64,000 nt of DNA, from contig NZ_PIPY01000005.1 of assembly GCF_003987065.1 (NCBI RefSeq), forward strand, positions 143,838 through 207,837, in the 5' to 3' direction. The notes beneath the pieces were generated by a model that had not been told where the DNA came from, made no database searches, and saw nothing but the letters and a program-made list of their open reading frames with translations. Shown in pieces: positions 36,559-46,782 of this stretch. The position numbers and the translations under genes were made by a program. The stretch is from Pseudidiomarina insulisalsae (GTDB taxonomy: Bacteria; Pseudomonadota; Gammaproteobacteria; Enterobacterales; Alteromonadaceae). Every line of letters starts with the position of its first letter. The first letter of the stretch is position 1.

Positions 36559-37575
36559 ATGTCCCGAGCATTTAACGTTGCAGTTTTGGGTGCCACTGGT
36601 TTAGTGGGCCAGCATATGATTGAGTTATTAGCGGCGCGTGATTTCCCCGTAGCACAGTTATTCCCGCTGGCGAGCAGCCGCTCGGCGGGCAGCACTATCA
36701 GTTTTAAAGGCGAAGAAATTGAAGTGCTCGACGCCGATACCTTTGACTGGACACAGGTTGAGCTTGGCTTCTTTTCCGCTGGCGGCAGTATTTCGCGTAT
36801 TTTTGCACCGCGCGCTGCCGAAGCGGGTTGTATTGTGATCGATAACACCTCTGAATTTCGCTATGAAGAAGACATTCCGCTGGTCGTGCCTGAGGTGAAT
36901 GCGCATGCCCTGGCTGATTTCCGCAACCGTAATATTATTGCCAATCCCAACTGCTCGACCATTCAAATGCTAGTCGCTCTGAAACCTATTTATGACGCGG
37001 TCGGGATTGAACGTATTAATGTTGCGACCTATCAGTCGGTATCCGGTGCGGGTAAAGAAGCGATGGATGCGCTGGCGCAACAAACGGCGAGCCTGATGAA
37101 TGGCCGGCCGCTGGAGAATGATTATTTCGCGCGTCAGATGGCGTTTAACTGCGTTCCGCAAATTGATGTCTTTTTGGACAATGACTACACCAAAGAAGAA
37201 ATGAAAATGGTCTGGGAAACCCAGAAAATTTTTGGTGATGCCGCCATCCGGGTAAACGCAACTGCGGTGCGGGTTCCGGTATTCTACGGGCACGCCGAGG
37301 CGGTCCACATTGAAACACAACAGCCCATTGATGCTATACAGGCCAAGGAACTGCTGCGTCAGGCGCCGGGTGTCGTGCTATTTGACAGCAACGAAGATTA
37401 TCCGACGCAGGTGAGCCACGCGACGGGACATGACGAGGTTTTTGTTGGCCGGGTACGCAATGATATTTCACATCCACAGGGTCTGAATTTATGGGTCGTT
37501 GCTGATAATGTCCGCAAAGGCGCAGCAACCAATAGTATTCAAATTGCTGAACATTTGATAAAAGACTATATTTAA
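36559..37575 (+). CDS. asd: Aspartate-semialdehyde dehydrogenase (in the usg position)
   Basis: A 338-residue NADP-dependent enzyme for the lysine/threonine/methionine branch point. GATGLVGQ binds the cofactor. The nucleophile Cys132 lies in IANPNCSTIQML, the acid/base His245 in VPVFYGHAEAVH, and SVSGAGKEAMD is intact. In E. coli this position holds usg, a paralogue that lost the active Cys; here it is kept, so the enzyme is probably active. The ATG at 36559 follows AGGTGAAAAC; an upstream in-frame extension overlaps pdxB and is rejected. Confidence 0.9.
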   Translation: MSRAFNVAVLGATGLVGQHMIELLAARDFPVAQLFPLASSRSAGSTISFKGEEIEVLDADTFDWTQVELGFFSAGGSISRIFAPRAAEAGCIVIDNTSEFRYEEDIPLVVPEVNAHALADFRNRNIIANPNCSTIQMLVALKPIYDAVGIERINVATYQSVSGAGKEAMDALAQQTASLMNGRPLENDYFARQMAFNCVPQIDVFLDNDYTKEEMKMVWETQKIFGDAAIRVNATAVRVPVFYGHAEAVHIETQQPIDAIQAKELLRQAPGVVLFDSNEDYPTQVSHATGHDEVFVGRVRNDISHPQGLNLWVVADNVRKGAATNSIQIAEHLIKDYI

Positions 37576-37631
37576 ATCAGTTTTTGATTCACTAAATTCC
37601 AACAATAACAGCTGAACAGGGCGGGAAAGTG

Positions 37632-39416
37632 ATGACACGGATTATTTTGGCTGCAACGCTGGCTATACTAGTCGCGTATTCGGGAGCTGTGGCGGCACAG
37701 CAGGGCGCGCGGGCTTCCCGTTGGCAGCCTGAACGCTTTGGGCCCATTGTAAAAACCGACACCATGTGGAGCATTGCCGGCTATTATGGTCGCCAGCAGG
37801 GCGTCAGTTTGTATGAAATGATGGACCAGATCGTCGCCGCTAACCCCGAAGCATTCCGTGATAACCGCCCTGATTTCATGTATACCGGCTTTTTCCTTGA
37901 TATCCCTGAGGTAGGTGAGCCGACAACGACAGCGCAGCAACCTGCCGCAGCGGTGGCCACACCGCGTGAGACGGCCACCACTGAAACTGAGCGCCAGCCC
38001 GCCGCACCTGCCCCAACCGAGGACGCGGTAGGAACTGAGGTTGAGAATGAAATTGCAATATCCGTCTCTGAGCTTCAAGCCCTGCGCGGTCAGCTCTCCA
38101 GCTCAATCGATTTAATTGAAAACTTACAGGGCGAGAACCAGGAACTGCAGCAACGCCTTGCTGCGGTAACACGCGAACTGACCGAGCTGCGCGCTCGCGC
38201 CAACGCTGAGCAGCAGGCGTCGGCGGAAATGGAACTGATGGCACAGGAACTCAACAGTGCGGAAAGCAGCGCCGAAACTGTCGCTGAATCGCCTGACGTA
38301 CGCAACCCCGGACAACCGGACGCTGCTGCTGAGAGCTCCGCAGCCGATGAGACCGCCGCAGACGAGACCGCAGCTGACGAGACCGTCGCAAGCGAGCCCG
38401 TAATCACTCAGCCACAAACTCGCCAGTCGCCAGCTCGGTCACAATCCTGGCTTGACTGGGTATTGAAACCGCTTCACCTGACTGTGCTTGGCGGTTTGTT
38501 GGTGATTATTCTTGGCTTATTGGCTTATGCGCTCTACATCCGCCGGGTAAACCGCGAAATTGAAAACGGCGACACCGCGACTGCCGCGGATGCGGCTACG
38601 GCTGCGGCGGTTACTGAGACAACAGCGCAAGAGACGCCTGAAGCAGATGAGACCACTCAGCAACAGGATGACTGGCGCAGCGAGGGGGCGACCGAAGGAC
38701 AGGTTGAAGTGACTGATGTGGATCTTGACGAATACCTGCGCGAGCGTGAAGACGGCGGCGAAGCAGATGAGTTAAGCGCTGCTGAGGATGCTGATGAGGT
38801 TACAAAAGAAGTTGATGCCTTGCTGGCAATGGAGTTTGATAGCCCGGAACCCGAACCTGAAGCCGCCGAGCCAGCTGAAGATGTGGCGGAATATCGCATG
38901 CCGGAGCCGCAGCCAAAGAGTAGTGAAGAGAAGGCGGCCGATGACGAACTGGAACAGGCATTGGATTCATTTGGCGGCTTACGCCTTGATGAAAGTGCGA
39001 CTGAAAGCGAGCCAAAAGCTGCGGAAGACCAAGAGCTGAACGAAAAACAGGCCAAAGCCGTTGAAACAGATGATGTTATCTCTGAAGAAGACTATCTGAC
39101 CATTGAGAGTCTGATGGAAGAGGCGGAAGCTCAGGCCAGTGAAGAGCCGGAGGACCCCTACGATAAAGATAAGCTAAGTGAGGCTTTAGGGGGCGACGAC
39201 GGTGAAGCGAAAGAATATGATCTCAGCAGCGAAGACTTGCTCGATGAGAGCAAATCGCCGGCGGCGAAATTAGATCTTGCCCAGGTTTATATCGATATGG
39301 GTGAACTTGATGATGCCCGTACGTTATTGGAAAGCATTGCCGGTAGCGGTGATGAAGAAGCTGAACGTGACGCGGCAGAGTTATTACAGAAATTAGCAGA
39401 ACAGGGCGGTCGATGA
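37632..39416 (+). CDS. fimV: FimV-like pole-organising protein
   Basis: A 594-residue inner-membrane protein of the FimV/TspA family. It has a signal-like N-terminus ([20 protein letters not shown]), a LysM-like FimV N-terminal domain ([17 protein letters not shown], about 36-100), a coiled coil ([20 protein letters not shown], 145-200) and an Ala/Asp/Glu/Thr repeat (AADET three times, about 237-255). One membrane segment follows (280-300), then a very acidic cytoplasmic stretch and the C-terminal FimV TPR motif ([21 protein letters not shown]). FimV positions pili, flagella and chemosensory proteins in relatives. The ATG at 37632 or the GTG at 37629 could start. truA overlaps by four bases. 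Confidence 0.88.
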   Translation: MTRIILAATLAILVAYSGAVAAQQGARASRWQPERFGPIVKTDTMWSIAGYYGRQQGVSLYEMMDQIVAANPEAFRDNRPDFMYTGFFLDIPEVGEPTTTAQQPAAAVATPRETATTETERQPAAPAPTEDAVGTEVENEIAISVSELQALRGQLSSSIDLIENLQGENQELQQRLAAVTRELTELRARANAEQQASAEMELMAQELNSAESSAETVAESPDVRNPGQPDAAAESSAADETAADETAADETVASEPVITQPQTRQSPARSQSWLDWVLKPLHLTVLGGLLVIILGLLAYALYIRRVNREIENGDTATAADAATAAAVTETTAQETPEADETTQQQDDWRSEGATEGQVEVTDVDLDEYLREREDGGEADELSAAEDADEVTKEVDALLAMEFDSPEPEPEAAEPAEDVAEYRMPEPQPKSSEEKAADDELEQALDSFGGLRLDESATESEPKAAEDQELNEKQAKAVETDDVISEEDYLTIESLMEEAEAQASEEPEDPYDKDKLSEALGGDDGEAKEYDLSSEDLLDESKSPAAKLDLAQVYIDMGELDDARTLLESIAGSGDEEAERDAAELLQKLAEQGGR

Positions 39417-40207
39417 GTAGTACGCGCTTTGCGCTGGGTATCGAGTACGATGGTAGTCAGTATTTTGGTTGGCAACGTCAACGCGAGGTTGTCGCAGTAC
39501 AGGAAGTTTTAGAACGGGCATTAAGCAAGGTCGCAAACCACCCGGTTGAAGTGGTTTGTGCCGGGCGCACCGATGCAGGCGTGCATGCAACAGGCCAGGT
39601 GGTGCATTTTGACAGCGCGGAGCTGCGTAGTACCCCGGCCTGGACCATGGGAGTGAACAGCAACTTGCCGGCCGATGTGGCGGTGCGTTGGGTGCGTCAG
39701 GTTCCTGACGACTTCAGCGCGCGTTTTAGTGCGACCGGGCGACGTTACCGTTATGTCATCTGTAACACCCGATTACGGCCAGCGATACTAGGCCGCGGTG
39801 TGAGTCATTATCACTTTGATCTGAATGTGGCCGATATGCACCAGGCAGCGCAGGCGCTGCTGGGGGAACATGATTTCAGTTCATTTCGCGCGGCCCAGTG
39901 TCAGTCACACTCGCCGAACCGCTGCGTTACTCATATTGAGGTCAGCCGCCACGGCGATTATGTCGTGGTCGATATTGCCGCAAATGCGTTTTTGCACCAC
40001 ATGGTGCGTAACATTGTCGGTAGCTTGCTGGCGGTCGGTCGGGGCGAGCAGGCGAGCGACTGGCCGGGCAAATTGCTGGCGCAACGCGACCGCACGCTGG
40101 CCGCGGCAACCGCGAAAGCCGAGGGGCTCTACCTGGTACAGGTCGACTATCCCGAGCACTTTGGCTTACCACAACTTCCCCCGGGGCCACTATGGTTACC
40201 TGACTAA
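39413..40207 (+). CDS. truA: tRNA pseudouridine(38-40) synthase TruA
   Basis: A 264-residue pseudouridine synthase acting on the anticodon arm. The catalytic Asp54 lies in [29 protein letters not shown] and [13 protein letters not shown] are the other conserved parts. Its ATG overlaps the fimV stop (ATGA), indicating translational coupling. E. coli has dedA between truA and accD; that gene is absent here. Confidence 0.96.
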   Translation: MSSTRFALGIEYDGSQYFGWQRQREVVAVQEVLERALSKVANHPVEVVCAGRTDAGVHATGQVVHFDSAELRSTPAWTMGVNSNLPADVAVRWVRQVPDDFSARFSATGRRYRYVICNTRLRPAILGRGVSHYHFDLNVADMHQAAQALLGEHDFSSFRAAQCQSHSPNRCVTHIEVSRHGDYVVVDIAANAFLHHMVRNIVGSLLAVGRGEQASDWPGKLLAQRDRTLAAATAKAEGLYLVQVDYPEHFGLPQLPPGPLWLPD

Positions 40208-40305
40208 TAAGACCACTTTTTACTGCAAGGACGCCCCGTAATATGCTTTAATACAAGGAATTTAGGCTATTTGCCCTGGCAACCAATTGAGATAAAAGAC
40301 ACGAT

Positions 40306-41169
40306 ATGAGCTGGATCGAGCGAATTCTTGCTAAGCCAAAAAGTAATAAACGTCGCAATATTCCCGAGGGAGTATGGACCAAGTGTGGCGGCTGTGACGC
40401 CATCATCTATACTGCTGATCTTGAGCGCAACCTACACGTCTGCCCGAAATGCGATCATCACATGCGCATGTCGGCGCGCCGCCGGTTAGAGAGTTTCCTC
40501 GATAACGGCAGCGGCAATGAGATCGGTGCAGAGCTCGAGCCCAAAGATATTCTCAAATTCCGTGACTCGAAAAAGTACAAAGATCGTATCGCCGCGGCGC
40601 AAAAAGCGACCGGCGAGAAAGACGCGCTGGTGGCGCAAAAAGGTAAACTTAAAGGTATGCCGGTGGTTGCGGTTGCGTTTGAGTTTGACTTCATGGGCGG
40701 CTCCATGGCCTCGGTGGTCGGAGCGCGCTTCGTAAAGGCGGCAGAAGTCTGTCTGCGTGAGCGTATTCCATTGGTCTGCTTTTCTGCTTCCGGCGGTGCC
40801 CGCATGCAGGAGGCCCTGATGTCCCTGATGCAAATGGCAAAAACCTCGGCCGCATTAGCGCGCATGAGCGAAGAGGGATTGCCGTTTATTTCAGTACTGA
40901 CCGACCCGACCATGGGCGGCGTATCGGCAAGTCTGGCGATGCTGGGCGATGTGAATATTGCCGAGCCGAAAGCCTTGATTGGTTTTGCCGGACCGCGCGT
41001 CATTCAACAAACAGTGCGTGAAACCTTGCCGGAAGGTTTCCAGCGTGCTGAATTCTTATTAGACCATGGTGCCATTGACATGATCGTCGATCGGCGCCAG
41101 ATGCGTAACCGCATTGCCGCGCTGCTGGCCAAGTTTCAACAACATGCGCCTTTAGCCGACGAATATTAA
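40306..41169 (+). CDS. accD: Acetyl-CoA carboxylase carboxyltransferase subunit beta
   Basis: A 287-residue beta subunit of the carboxyltransferase that makes malonyl-CoA. The four-Cys zinc finger is Cys27, Cys30, Cys46 and Cys49, the same positions as in E. coli. The crotonase-fold core shows [19 protein letters not shown] and [16 protein letters not shown], which form the oxyanion and CoA site. folC follows ten bases later. Confidence 0.97.
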   Translation: MSWIERILAKPKSNKRRNIPEGVWTKCGGCDAIIYTADLERNLHVCPKCDHHMRMSARRRLESFLDNGSGNEIGAELEPKDILKFRDSKKYKDRIAAAQKATGEKDALVAQKGKLKGMPVVAVAFEFDFMGGSMASVVGARFVKAAEVCLRERIPLVCFSASGGARMQEALMSLMQMAKTSAALARMSEEGLPFISVLTDPTMGGVSASLAMLGDVNIAEPKALIGFAGPRVIQQTVRETLPEGFQRAEFLLDHGAIDMIVDRRQMRNRIAALLAKFQQHAPLADEY

Positions 41170-41179
41170 TCCTCTGGCT

Positions 41180-42460
41180 ATGAACGCTCAACTAACCCCT
41201 CCTTCTGCTGCAGCCGGGCTTGATGCCTGGCTGTCGTATTTAGAAGCGCTGCACCCGAAAGAGATCGAGCTCGGTCTGGAGCGGATTAAGACCGTCGCGC
41301 AGCGTCTGGCCGTCGATCCTGGTGCAGCCAAAGTTATCACCGTTGCCGGTACTAATGGCAAAGGCTCAACCGTGCGTTATCTGGAAACCGTGTTACGTAA
41401 TGGCGGCTATCAGACCGGTGTTTACATTTCACCGCATCTGGTCAATTACGAAGAGCGGGTGCGCATAAATGGTCTTGAGCTTGAGGCGCAACAGCACGTT
41501 AACGCCTTTCAGGCGGTTGAACGGGCACGCGGTGATACCTCACTGACGTACTTCGAGTTTGGTACGCTGGCGGCGTTCTGGTTGATGATGCAAGCGCCAC
41601 TTGATGTCTGGATTCTGGAAGTGGGTCTGGGCGGCCGTCTTGATGCGGTGAATTGCCTGGCTGCCGATGTCGGAATTGTAACCTCTGTGGGCATTGACCA
41701 TGTGGACTTTCTGGGCCCGGACCGTACCAGTATTGCCCGTGAAAAAGCTGGCATTTTCCGCGCGGATAAAATCGCGATTATCGGTGAAGCTGATTTTCCA
41801 CCCGCCATTCTCAGCGAATTAAAGCAAGCGGGTATCGCGCCACTGAGTGTCGGCGAAGACTTTAACTATCGTCTGGCGCTGGATGCCGGGTCATGGGATT
41901 ATTTTGGCCACCGCAACGTCTTACGCGATCTGCCACTGCCGCACGTACCCTTACCGAATGCAGCAACCGCTATCTGCGCATTAGAGCAACTTGAGCTGCC
42001 GGTGTCGGAGCAGGCCATTCGTCAGGGCTTAGCGCAAGCCCGGGAAAAAGGGCGGTTACAGTTCCAGCCGGGTAAGCCCGACGTATTGATTGATGTAGCG
42101 CATAATCCGCATGCCGCGACCTTTCTGGCAACACATATAAAGCAACGTTTCAGCGACCGTCGGGTCTATCTGGTAATTGGCATGCTCAAAGACAAAGATA
42201 TTCAGGGCACACTGGCAGCCCTCGCTGATGTGGTAGATGACTGGTATCTGGCGGATTTGTCAGGCGCGCGCGCGGCTTCAGCACAACAGTTAGCGAGCGC
42301 TTTACCGGCAAGCGTAAAAGAAACTGACGCGCAGCAGTTCAGTTCGGTCAAAGCGGCGTATCAGGCGGCATGTTCTGCCGCGAGCGACGATCAGCAACAA
42401 GCACTGGTATTGGTTTGCGGCTCGTTTTACACTGTGAGTCAAATTCCTCTGGCGGAGTAA
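41180..42460 (+). CDS. folC: Bifunctional dihydrofolate/folylpolyglutamate synthase
   Basis: A 426-residue Mur-ligase-like ATP enzyme that makes dihydrofolate and adds glutamates to folates. The P-loop GTNGKGS is at residues 57-63. Also visible are YISPHLVNYEERVRING (the folate loop), EVGLGGRLDAVN and DVAHNPHA. It is linked to accD and dedD in one run, as in E. coli. Confidence 0.95.
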   Translation: MNAQLTPPSAAAGLDAWLSYLEALHPKEIELGLERIKTVAQRLAVDPGAAKVITVAGTNGKGSTVRYLETVLRNGGYQTGVYISPHLVNYEERVRINGLELEAQQHVNAFQAVERARGDTSLTYFEFGTLAAFWLMMQAPLDVWILEVGLGGRLDAVNCLAADVGIVTSVGIDHVDFLGPDRTSIAREKAGIFRADKIAIIGEADFPPAILSELKQAGIAPLSVGEDFNYRLALDAGSWDYFGHRNVLRDLPLPHVPLPNAATAICALEQLELPVSEQAIRQGLAQAREKGRLQFQPGKPDVLIDVAHNPHAATFLATHIKQRFSDRRVYLVIGMLKDKDIQGTLAALADVVDDWYLADLSGARAASAQQLASALPASVKETDAQQFSSVKAAYQAACSAASDDQQQALVLVCGSFYTVSQIPLAE

Positions 42461-42462
42461 CT

Positions 42463-43044
42463 ATGGCATCGCAACTTCAGAATCGGATGGTTGGCAGCAT
42501 TATCCTTATCGCGCTTGCGGTGATTATTTTGCCTGAATTGCTGGACGGTAAGCAGGTGCGCGAGCAACAGGAGTTTGCGGCAATCCCAATGCAACCTGAA
42601 GCCGAGGTAGTAGAGAAAACAGTGATTCTGCCTGAGGATGACCTGGGAGGAACGCCGATTGAAGTTGAGCAACTCGAGCCGCTGCCGGAAACCGTTGAGC
42701 TGACCGCAGTGCAGGCGCCTACGGTCACGGCCGATGACACATCTGAGACGGCTGCAGCAACTTCTCAAAATCAGCCGGCGCAGCCAGTTACGGGCTCACT
42801 GGCAGAGCCCGGCTACGTTATTCAGTTAGGTGCATTCAGTAACGCCGAATCCGTCGACGCGCTGATTGCGCAACTTCAGAAGCAAGGCTTCTCCGCCTAT
42901 CGTGAAAATGTCCGTGTTAATGACAAGACCCTGATCCGGTTACTGGTCGGTCCCGCATTGAGCGAAGCTGAATTACAGAATCAGTTACCGCAGCTAAAAG
43001 AGCTGACCGGGCTGTCAGGACGCGTGGTTCGTTTTGAACCGTAA
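42463..43044 (+). CDS. dedD: DedD-like SPOR-domain cell division protein
   Basis: A 193-residue bitopic inner-membrane protein. A short cytoplasmic tail is followed by a membrane segment (MVGSIILIALAVIILPELL, about 9-27), an acidic, proline-containing periplasmic linker, and a C-terminal SPOR domain (YVIQLGAFSNAESVDALIAQL, about 117-193) that binds denuded septal peptidoglycan. The ATG at 42463 has GGAG six bases upstream and begins two bases after the folC stop; the frame open to 42370 lies inside folC. Confidence 0.9.
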   Translation: MASQLQNRMVGSIILIALAVIILPELLDGKQVREQQEFAAIPMQPEAEVVEKTVILPEDDLGGTPIEVEQLEPLPETVELTAVQAPTVTADDTSETAAATSQNQPAQPVTGSLAEPGYVIQLGAFSNAESVDALIAQLQKQGFSAYRENVRVNDKTLIRLLVGPALSEAELQNQLPQLKELTGLSGRVVRFEP

Positions 43045-43122
43045 AGCTGAATAAAAAATAACGTTTTTCGTTGTGTTTTCTGTTAAACTGCGCGCGTCTT
43101 AAACAGCCTTGGGATAGCCCTT

Positions 43123-43608
43123 ATGGTCTGGATTGATTATGCCATCATAATTGTCATTTCCTTATCGACAATCGTCAGTTTAGTGCGCGGTTTCGTACAG
43201 GAAGCCATGTCGCTGCTGATCTGGATTGCAGCCTTTTTTATTGCCAGTTGGTATTACGCTGATCTCGCTAGTTATTTTACCGGTTTTGATGACCCCATGA
43301 TTCGCAACGCCGTCGCTGCGTTGGCGCTATTTGTCGCCACCCTGGTGGTGGGCGCGGTGGTGAATTATGTCATCGGTCAGTTGGTACACAAAACCGGATT
43401 GACCGGTACTGATCGCGTATTAGGTGCCGTTTTTGGTGCCTTGCGCGGCGTTTTAATCGTCAGCGCATTATTGTTTTTCCTGGATAGCTTTACCGGCCTT
43501 GCGAGCAGCGAATGGTGGCAGCAGTCTGTGCTGATCCCGCATTTCGGTATTTTTATTCAGTGGTTTTTTGAGTATTTCGAGCAAACGTCAAGTTTTCTCC
43601 CCAATTAA
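43123..43608 (+). CDS. cvpA: CvpA family membrane protein
   Basis: A 161-residue inner-membrane protein with four membrane segments ([20 protein letters not shown] at the start, then 25-45, 63-83, 102-122). E. coli CvpA (162 residues) is needed for colicin V export and for envelope stress tolerance; its biochemical role is unclear. It is directly upstream of purF, as in most gammaproteobacteria. Confidence 0.93.
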   Translation: MVWIDYAIIIVISLSTIVSLVRGFVQEAMSLLIWIAAFFIASWYYADLASYFTGFDDPMIRNAVAALALFVATLVVGAVVNYVIGQLVHKTGLTGTDRVLGAVFGALRGVLIVSALLFFLDSFTGLASSEWWQQSVLIPHFGIFIQWFFEYFEQTSSFLPN

Positions 43609-43628
43609 GCAAGTGAGGTTGTTCTAGC

Positions 43629-45149
43629 ATGTGTGGTATTGTCGGCATAGTAGGTAAAGATCCGGTCAACCAAGCGTTATACGATAGCTTGACCATGCTC
43701 CAGCATCGTGGCCAGGACGCCGCAGGTATCATGACTGTACATAACGGTACATTGCGCTTACGTAAAGCCAACGGCCTGGTACGGGACGTATTTCACACCC
43801 GCCATATGCACCGTCTGGCCGGACGTATTGGTATCGGCCACGTGCGTTATCCAACCGCTGGCAGCTCCAGCTCGGCTGAAGCGCAACCGTTTTATGTTAA
43901 CTCACCCTTTGGTATCGCGTTGGCGCATAACGGCAACCTGACCAATGCGGCAGAGTTACAGGAACAACTCTTTGCTAAGGCACGCCGGCATATCAATACC
44001 ACCTCGGACTCTGAGATTTTACTGAATATTCTGGCCCACGAGCTGTATCAGCAGAAAAGCCTCGAACTTTCAGCCGACGACGTGTTTGCTGCGGTCAGCC
44101 GCGTGCATCGCCAGATCCGTGGTGCTTATGCCGTAGTAGCAATGGTGATCGGCCACGGTATGGTCGCTTTCCGTGACCCCTGGGGCATCCGCCCGCTGGT
44201 ACTGGGTAAACGCGAGACGCCTGAAGGTAATGAGTATATCGTCGCCTCAGAGAGTGTGGCCATTGATGGTACCGGTTTTAAATATGAGCGTGATATTGAG
44301 CCGGGTGAAGCGGTATACATTACCGAAGACGGTGAGTTATTTTCCCGTCAATGTGCGGATAATCCACAGCATTGTCCGTGTATTTTTGAGTACGTTTACT
44401 TTGCCCGCCCTGACTCGTTCATTGATAAGATTTCGGTCTATGCGTCGCGCGTGAACATGGGACGTAAACTGGGCGAAAAAATTAAGCGCGACTACGCCCA
44501 CCTTGATATTGACGTGGTCATCCCGATTCCGGAAACCAGCTGTGATATCGCACTGGAAATGGCCAATGTACTCGAGCTGCCGTACCGCCAGGGGTTTGTG
44601 AAAAACCGCTACATTGGCCGTACCTTTATTATGCCGGGACAGACGCTGCGCCGTAAGTCGGTGCGTCGTAAGCTCAATGCGATTGGTGCTGAGTTCCGTG
44701 GTAAAAACGTGCTGTTAGTCGACGACTCTATTGTGCGTGGTACCACGTCAGAGCAGATCATTGAAATGGCGCGTGAGGCAGGAGCAAAGAAAGTTTATTT
44801 TGCCTCGGCAGCGCCGGAGATTCGCTTCCCGAACGTGTATGGTATTGATATGCCAAGCGCGAACGAGCTCATTGGCCATGGCCGTGAGGCGGAAGAGATT
44901 AATGCGCTGATTAAGGCTGACGGCCTCATTTATCAGGATCTTGAAGATCTGATTGCCGCAGTCAATGAAGAGAATCCGGCGATTAACCAGTTCGAAACCT
45001 CGGTATTCAGCGGTGAGTACATTACTGGCGATATCAACCAGAGTTATCTTGATCAGCTTGATGCGGCGCGTAATGACGTGGCGCGTCACGGTGAGGAAGG
45101 CTCTGAGGACGCCAACCTCGAACTACATAACGAGAATGACGACGATTAA
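43629..45149 (+). CDS. purF: Amidophosphoribosyltransferase
   Basis: A 506-residue enzyme for the first step of purine synthesis, PRPP plus glutamine to phosphoribosylamine. The N-terminal nucleophile is Cys2 (MCGIVGIVG) after Met removal. The glutaminase domain has [14 protein letters not shown] and [12 protein letters not shown]. The phosphoribosyltransferase domain has the PRPP loop [14 protein letters not shown]. It ends in a strong terminator. The expected PurR operator before cvpA is only weakly visible. Confidence 0.97.
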   Translation: MCGIVGIVGKDPVNQALYDSLTMLQHRGQDAAGIMTVHNGTLRLRKANGLVRDVFHTRHMHRLAGRIGIGHVRYPTAGSSSSAEAQPFYVNSPFGIALAHNGNLTNAAELQEQLFAKARRHINTTSDSEILLNILAHELYQQKSLELSADDVFAAVSRVHRQIRGAYAVVAMVIGHGMVAFRDPWGIRPLVLGKRETPEGNEYIVASESVAIDGTGFKYERDIEPGEAVYITEDGELFSRQCADNPQHCPCIFEYVYFARPDSFIDKISVYASRVNMGRKLGEKIKRDYAHLDIDVVIPIPETSCDIALEMANVLELPYRQGFVKNRYIGRTFIMPGQTLRRKSVRRKLNAIGAEFRGKNVLLVDDSIVRGTTSEQIIEMAREAGAKKVYFASAAPEIRFPNVYGIDMPSANELIGHGREAEEINALIKADGLIYQDLEDLIAAVNEENPAINQFETSVFSGEYITGDINQSYLDQLDAARNDVARHGEEGSEDANLELHNENDDD

Positions 45150-45168
45150 AAGAACAGCCGGTAGCAAC

Positions 45169-45200
45169 AGCCCGCAGCACAAACTGCGGGCTTTTTTTTT
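45169..45200 (+). terminator. Rho-independent terminator of purF
   Basis: AGCCCGCAG-CACAAA-CTGCGGGCT followed by nine T, ending just before the convergent astB stop. Confidence 0.93.
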
Positions 45201-45202
45201 GC

Positions 45203-46546
45203 TTATAACTGGAAAGGGTAGACCGAACCCAGCTTGAGAATCTGCGTCAGCTCGTCAAGTGCCGCGCGTGATTCATTAAGGAGTTTCGGGTCGCGCAGGT
45301 CATCAACACTCAGCTCGTCGCGGTAGTGCTGATCGACCCACTTATTCAGGCGGCTGAACAACTCGTCATTCATAATGACCGCCGGGTTCACTGCCGCAAG
45401 TTCGTCATCATTCAATGCCACCCGCAGGCGCAGGCAGGCAGGACCACCGCCATTGCGCATGCTTTGTTTGACATCAAAATAGTGAACCTTTTTGATCGGC
45501 GTGTCGCGTTGTACCAGGTCTTCAAGGTAAGCAGCGACGCGCGGGTTTTCCTGACACTCGGTCGGGGCGATAATCGCCATGGTGCCATCTGGCAGGGTGA
45601 GTAACTGGGTGTTAAACAGGTAGGTTTGCACCGCGTCAGCGACCGAAACCTCACTGGTTTTAACACAAATAAAGTGTACTTTTTCCTGACCAAACTTTTG
45701 CTGAATTTCCGCCAGCTTCTCGTCAGTCTGCAAAAATGCCTGCTCGTGGTAAAACAACACGTTCTGATTTCCCACCGCAATAACATCATTATGGAATACG
45801 CCCTGGTCGATCACCTCAGGGTTTTGCTGAATATAAACGGTGTTTTCTTCACTCAGGCCGTGCAGTCGTGCAATTGCCTGCGACGCTTCGAAAGTTTGGC
45901 GCGCCGGGAACTTCTTCGGCGCTGGCTGGCTGCTGTCAAAAGCGTAGCGGCCAAAAGTGAAAATCTCGACGCCGGCATGACCGTAATTACTGCAAAGGCG
46001 GGTATGGTTTGCGGCGCCTTCGTCACCAAAGTGCTCGTTATCCGGCAGGTGCAGATGATGCTCGAAATAGCGGGAGTTGGCAAACATGGCCTGTAAAATG
46101 CGGCCACTGGTTAATGGCTCCAGCGAGCGGTGAAATTTATTGGTCAGATTGGCCGGTGTAAAGTGCACTTTGCCGTTTGCGGTGTCGGCGCCGGGTGATA
46201 CAGTTGCAGCATTTGCGGTCCACATACTTGAAGCCGAGCACACAGCCTGATAAATTTGCGGCGCTTCAGTTGCTGCTTTGTAAAGGACCTCACCGTCATT
46301 GCCGGTGAATCCCAGTCGACGCAGTGTGGTAATGTCAGGACGTTCCTGCGGCGCAAGGATACCCTGAACCATGCCCATATCGTGCAGAGCTTTCATTTTT
46401 GCCAGCCCCTGCTTGGCTGCAGAACGAGGACTCGAAACAGCTTTGGCATTAGATAATGAGGCGACGTTACCAAACGAAAGGCCCGCATAGTTGTGAGTGG
46501 GGCCGACCAAGCCGTCGAAATTCACTTCAAAATGTTGAGTGCTCAC
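45203..46546 (-). CDS. astB: N-succinylarginine dihydrolase
   Basis: A 447-residue enzyme of the arginine succinyltransferase (AST) pathway that turns succinylarginine into succinylornithine, CO2 and ammonia. It begins with the typical [22 protein letters not shown], has [16 protein letters not shown] and [17 protein letters not shown] (catalytic His), and the nucleophile Cys in [12 protein letters not shown]. The other ast genes are not in this window, so the pathway must be completed elsewhere if it works. Confidence 0.95.
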   Translation of the reverse strand: MSTQHFEVNFDGLVGPTHNYAGLSFGNVASLSNAKAVSSPRSAAKQGLAKMKALHDMGMVQGILAPQERPDITTLRRLGFTGNDGEVLYKAATEAPQIYQAVCSASSMWTANAATVSPGADTANGKVHFTPANLTNKFHRSLEPLTSGRILQAMFANSRYFEHHLHLPDNEHFGDEGAANHTRLCSNYGHAGVEIFTFGRYAFDSSQPAPKKFPARQTFEASQAIARLHGLSEENTVYIQQNPEVIDQGVFHNDVIAVGNQNVLFYHEQAFLQTDEKLAEIQQKFGQEKVHFICVKTSEVSVADAVQTYLFNTQLLTLPDGTMAIIAPTECQENPRVAAYLEDLVQRDTPIKKVHYFDVKQSMRNGGGPACLRLRVALNDDELAAVNPAVIMNDELFSRLNKWVDQHYRDELSVDDLRDPKLLNESRAALDELTQILKLGSVYPFQL

Positions 46547-46716
46547 TTATTCCTCCATTGCAGTTGCAAGCAAGTTAATGGCGGTTATTATACTCACAAC
46601 GGTGCGCCAGTGTAAGCCCTCGGGCGGCGCAACACCTTGTCGTACAAGGTGATCCGAGCGGCGCTTGCATAGCTATAAGTGATAAACGAATTTTTATGAA
46701 TTTTGCGTTGTACGGT

Positions 46717-46731
46717 TGTTTACTGTAAACA
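46717..46731. promoter_or_regulatory. Perfect palindrome upstream of topA, candidate operator
   Basis: TGTTTAC-T-GTAAACA, seven-base arms around one base, 52 bases before the topA start. No T run follows, so it is not a terminator. A binding protein is not known to me. Confidence 0.35.
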
Positions 46732-46782
46732 GAAGCGATATATCTAAAAAAAGATCCCATCATATTAGGACACGAAAGACGC

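Noticed and set aside
36018..36848. A 276-codon minus-strand frame over pdxB and asd
   Set aside because: Low-complexity Ala/Pro/Ser composition without motifs; both plus-strand genes are certain.
38341..38398. AADET repeat in fimV as a possible CRISPR or satellite
   Set aside because: Three imperfect in-frame repeats inside a coding region, without spacers; it is a low-complexity linker.
43055..43078. Possible PurR operator before cvpA-purF (AACGTTTTTCGTT)
   Set aside because: Only half of the consensus fits and an extra T is needed to align it. The expected palindromic ACGCAAACGTTTTCGT is not present, so it is not listed as a feature.
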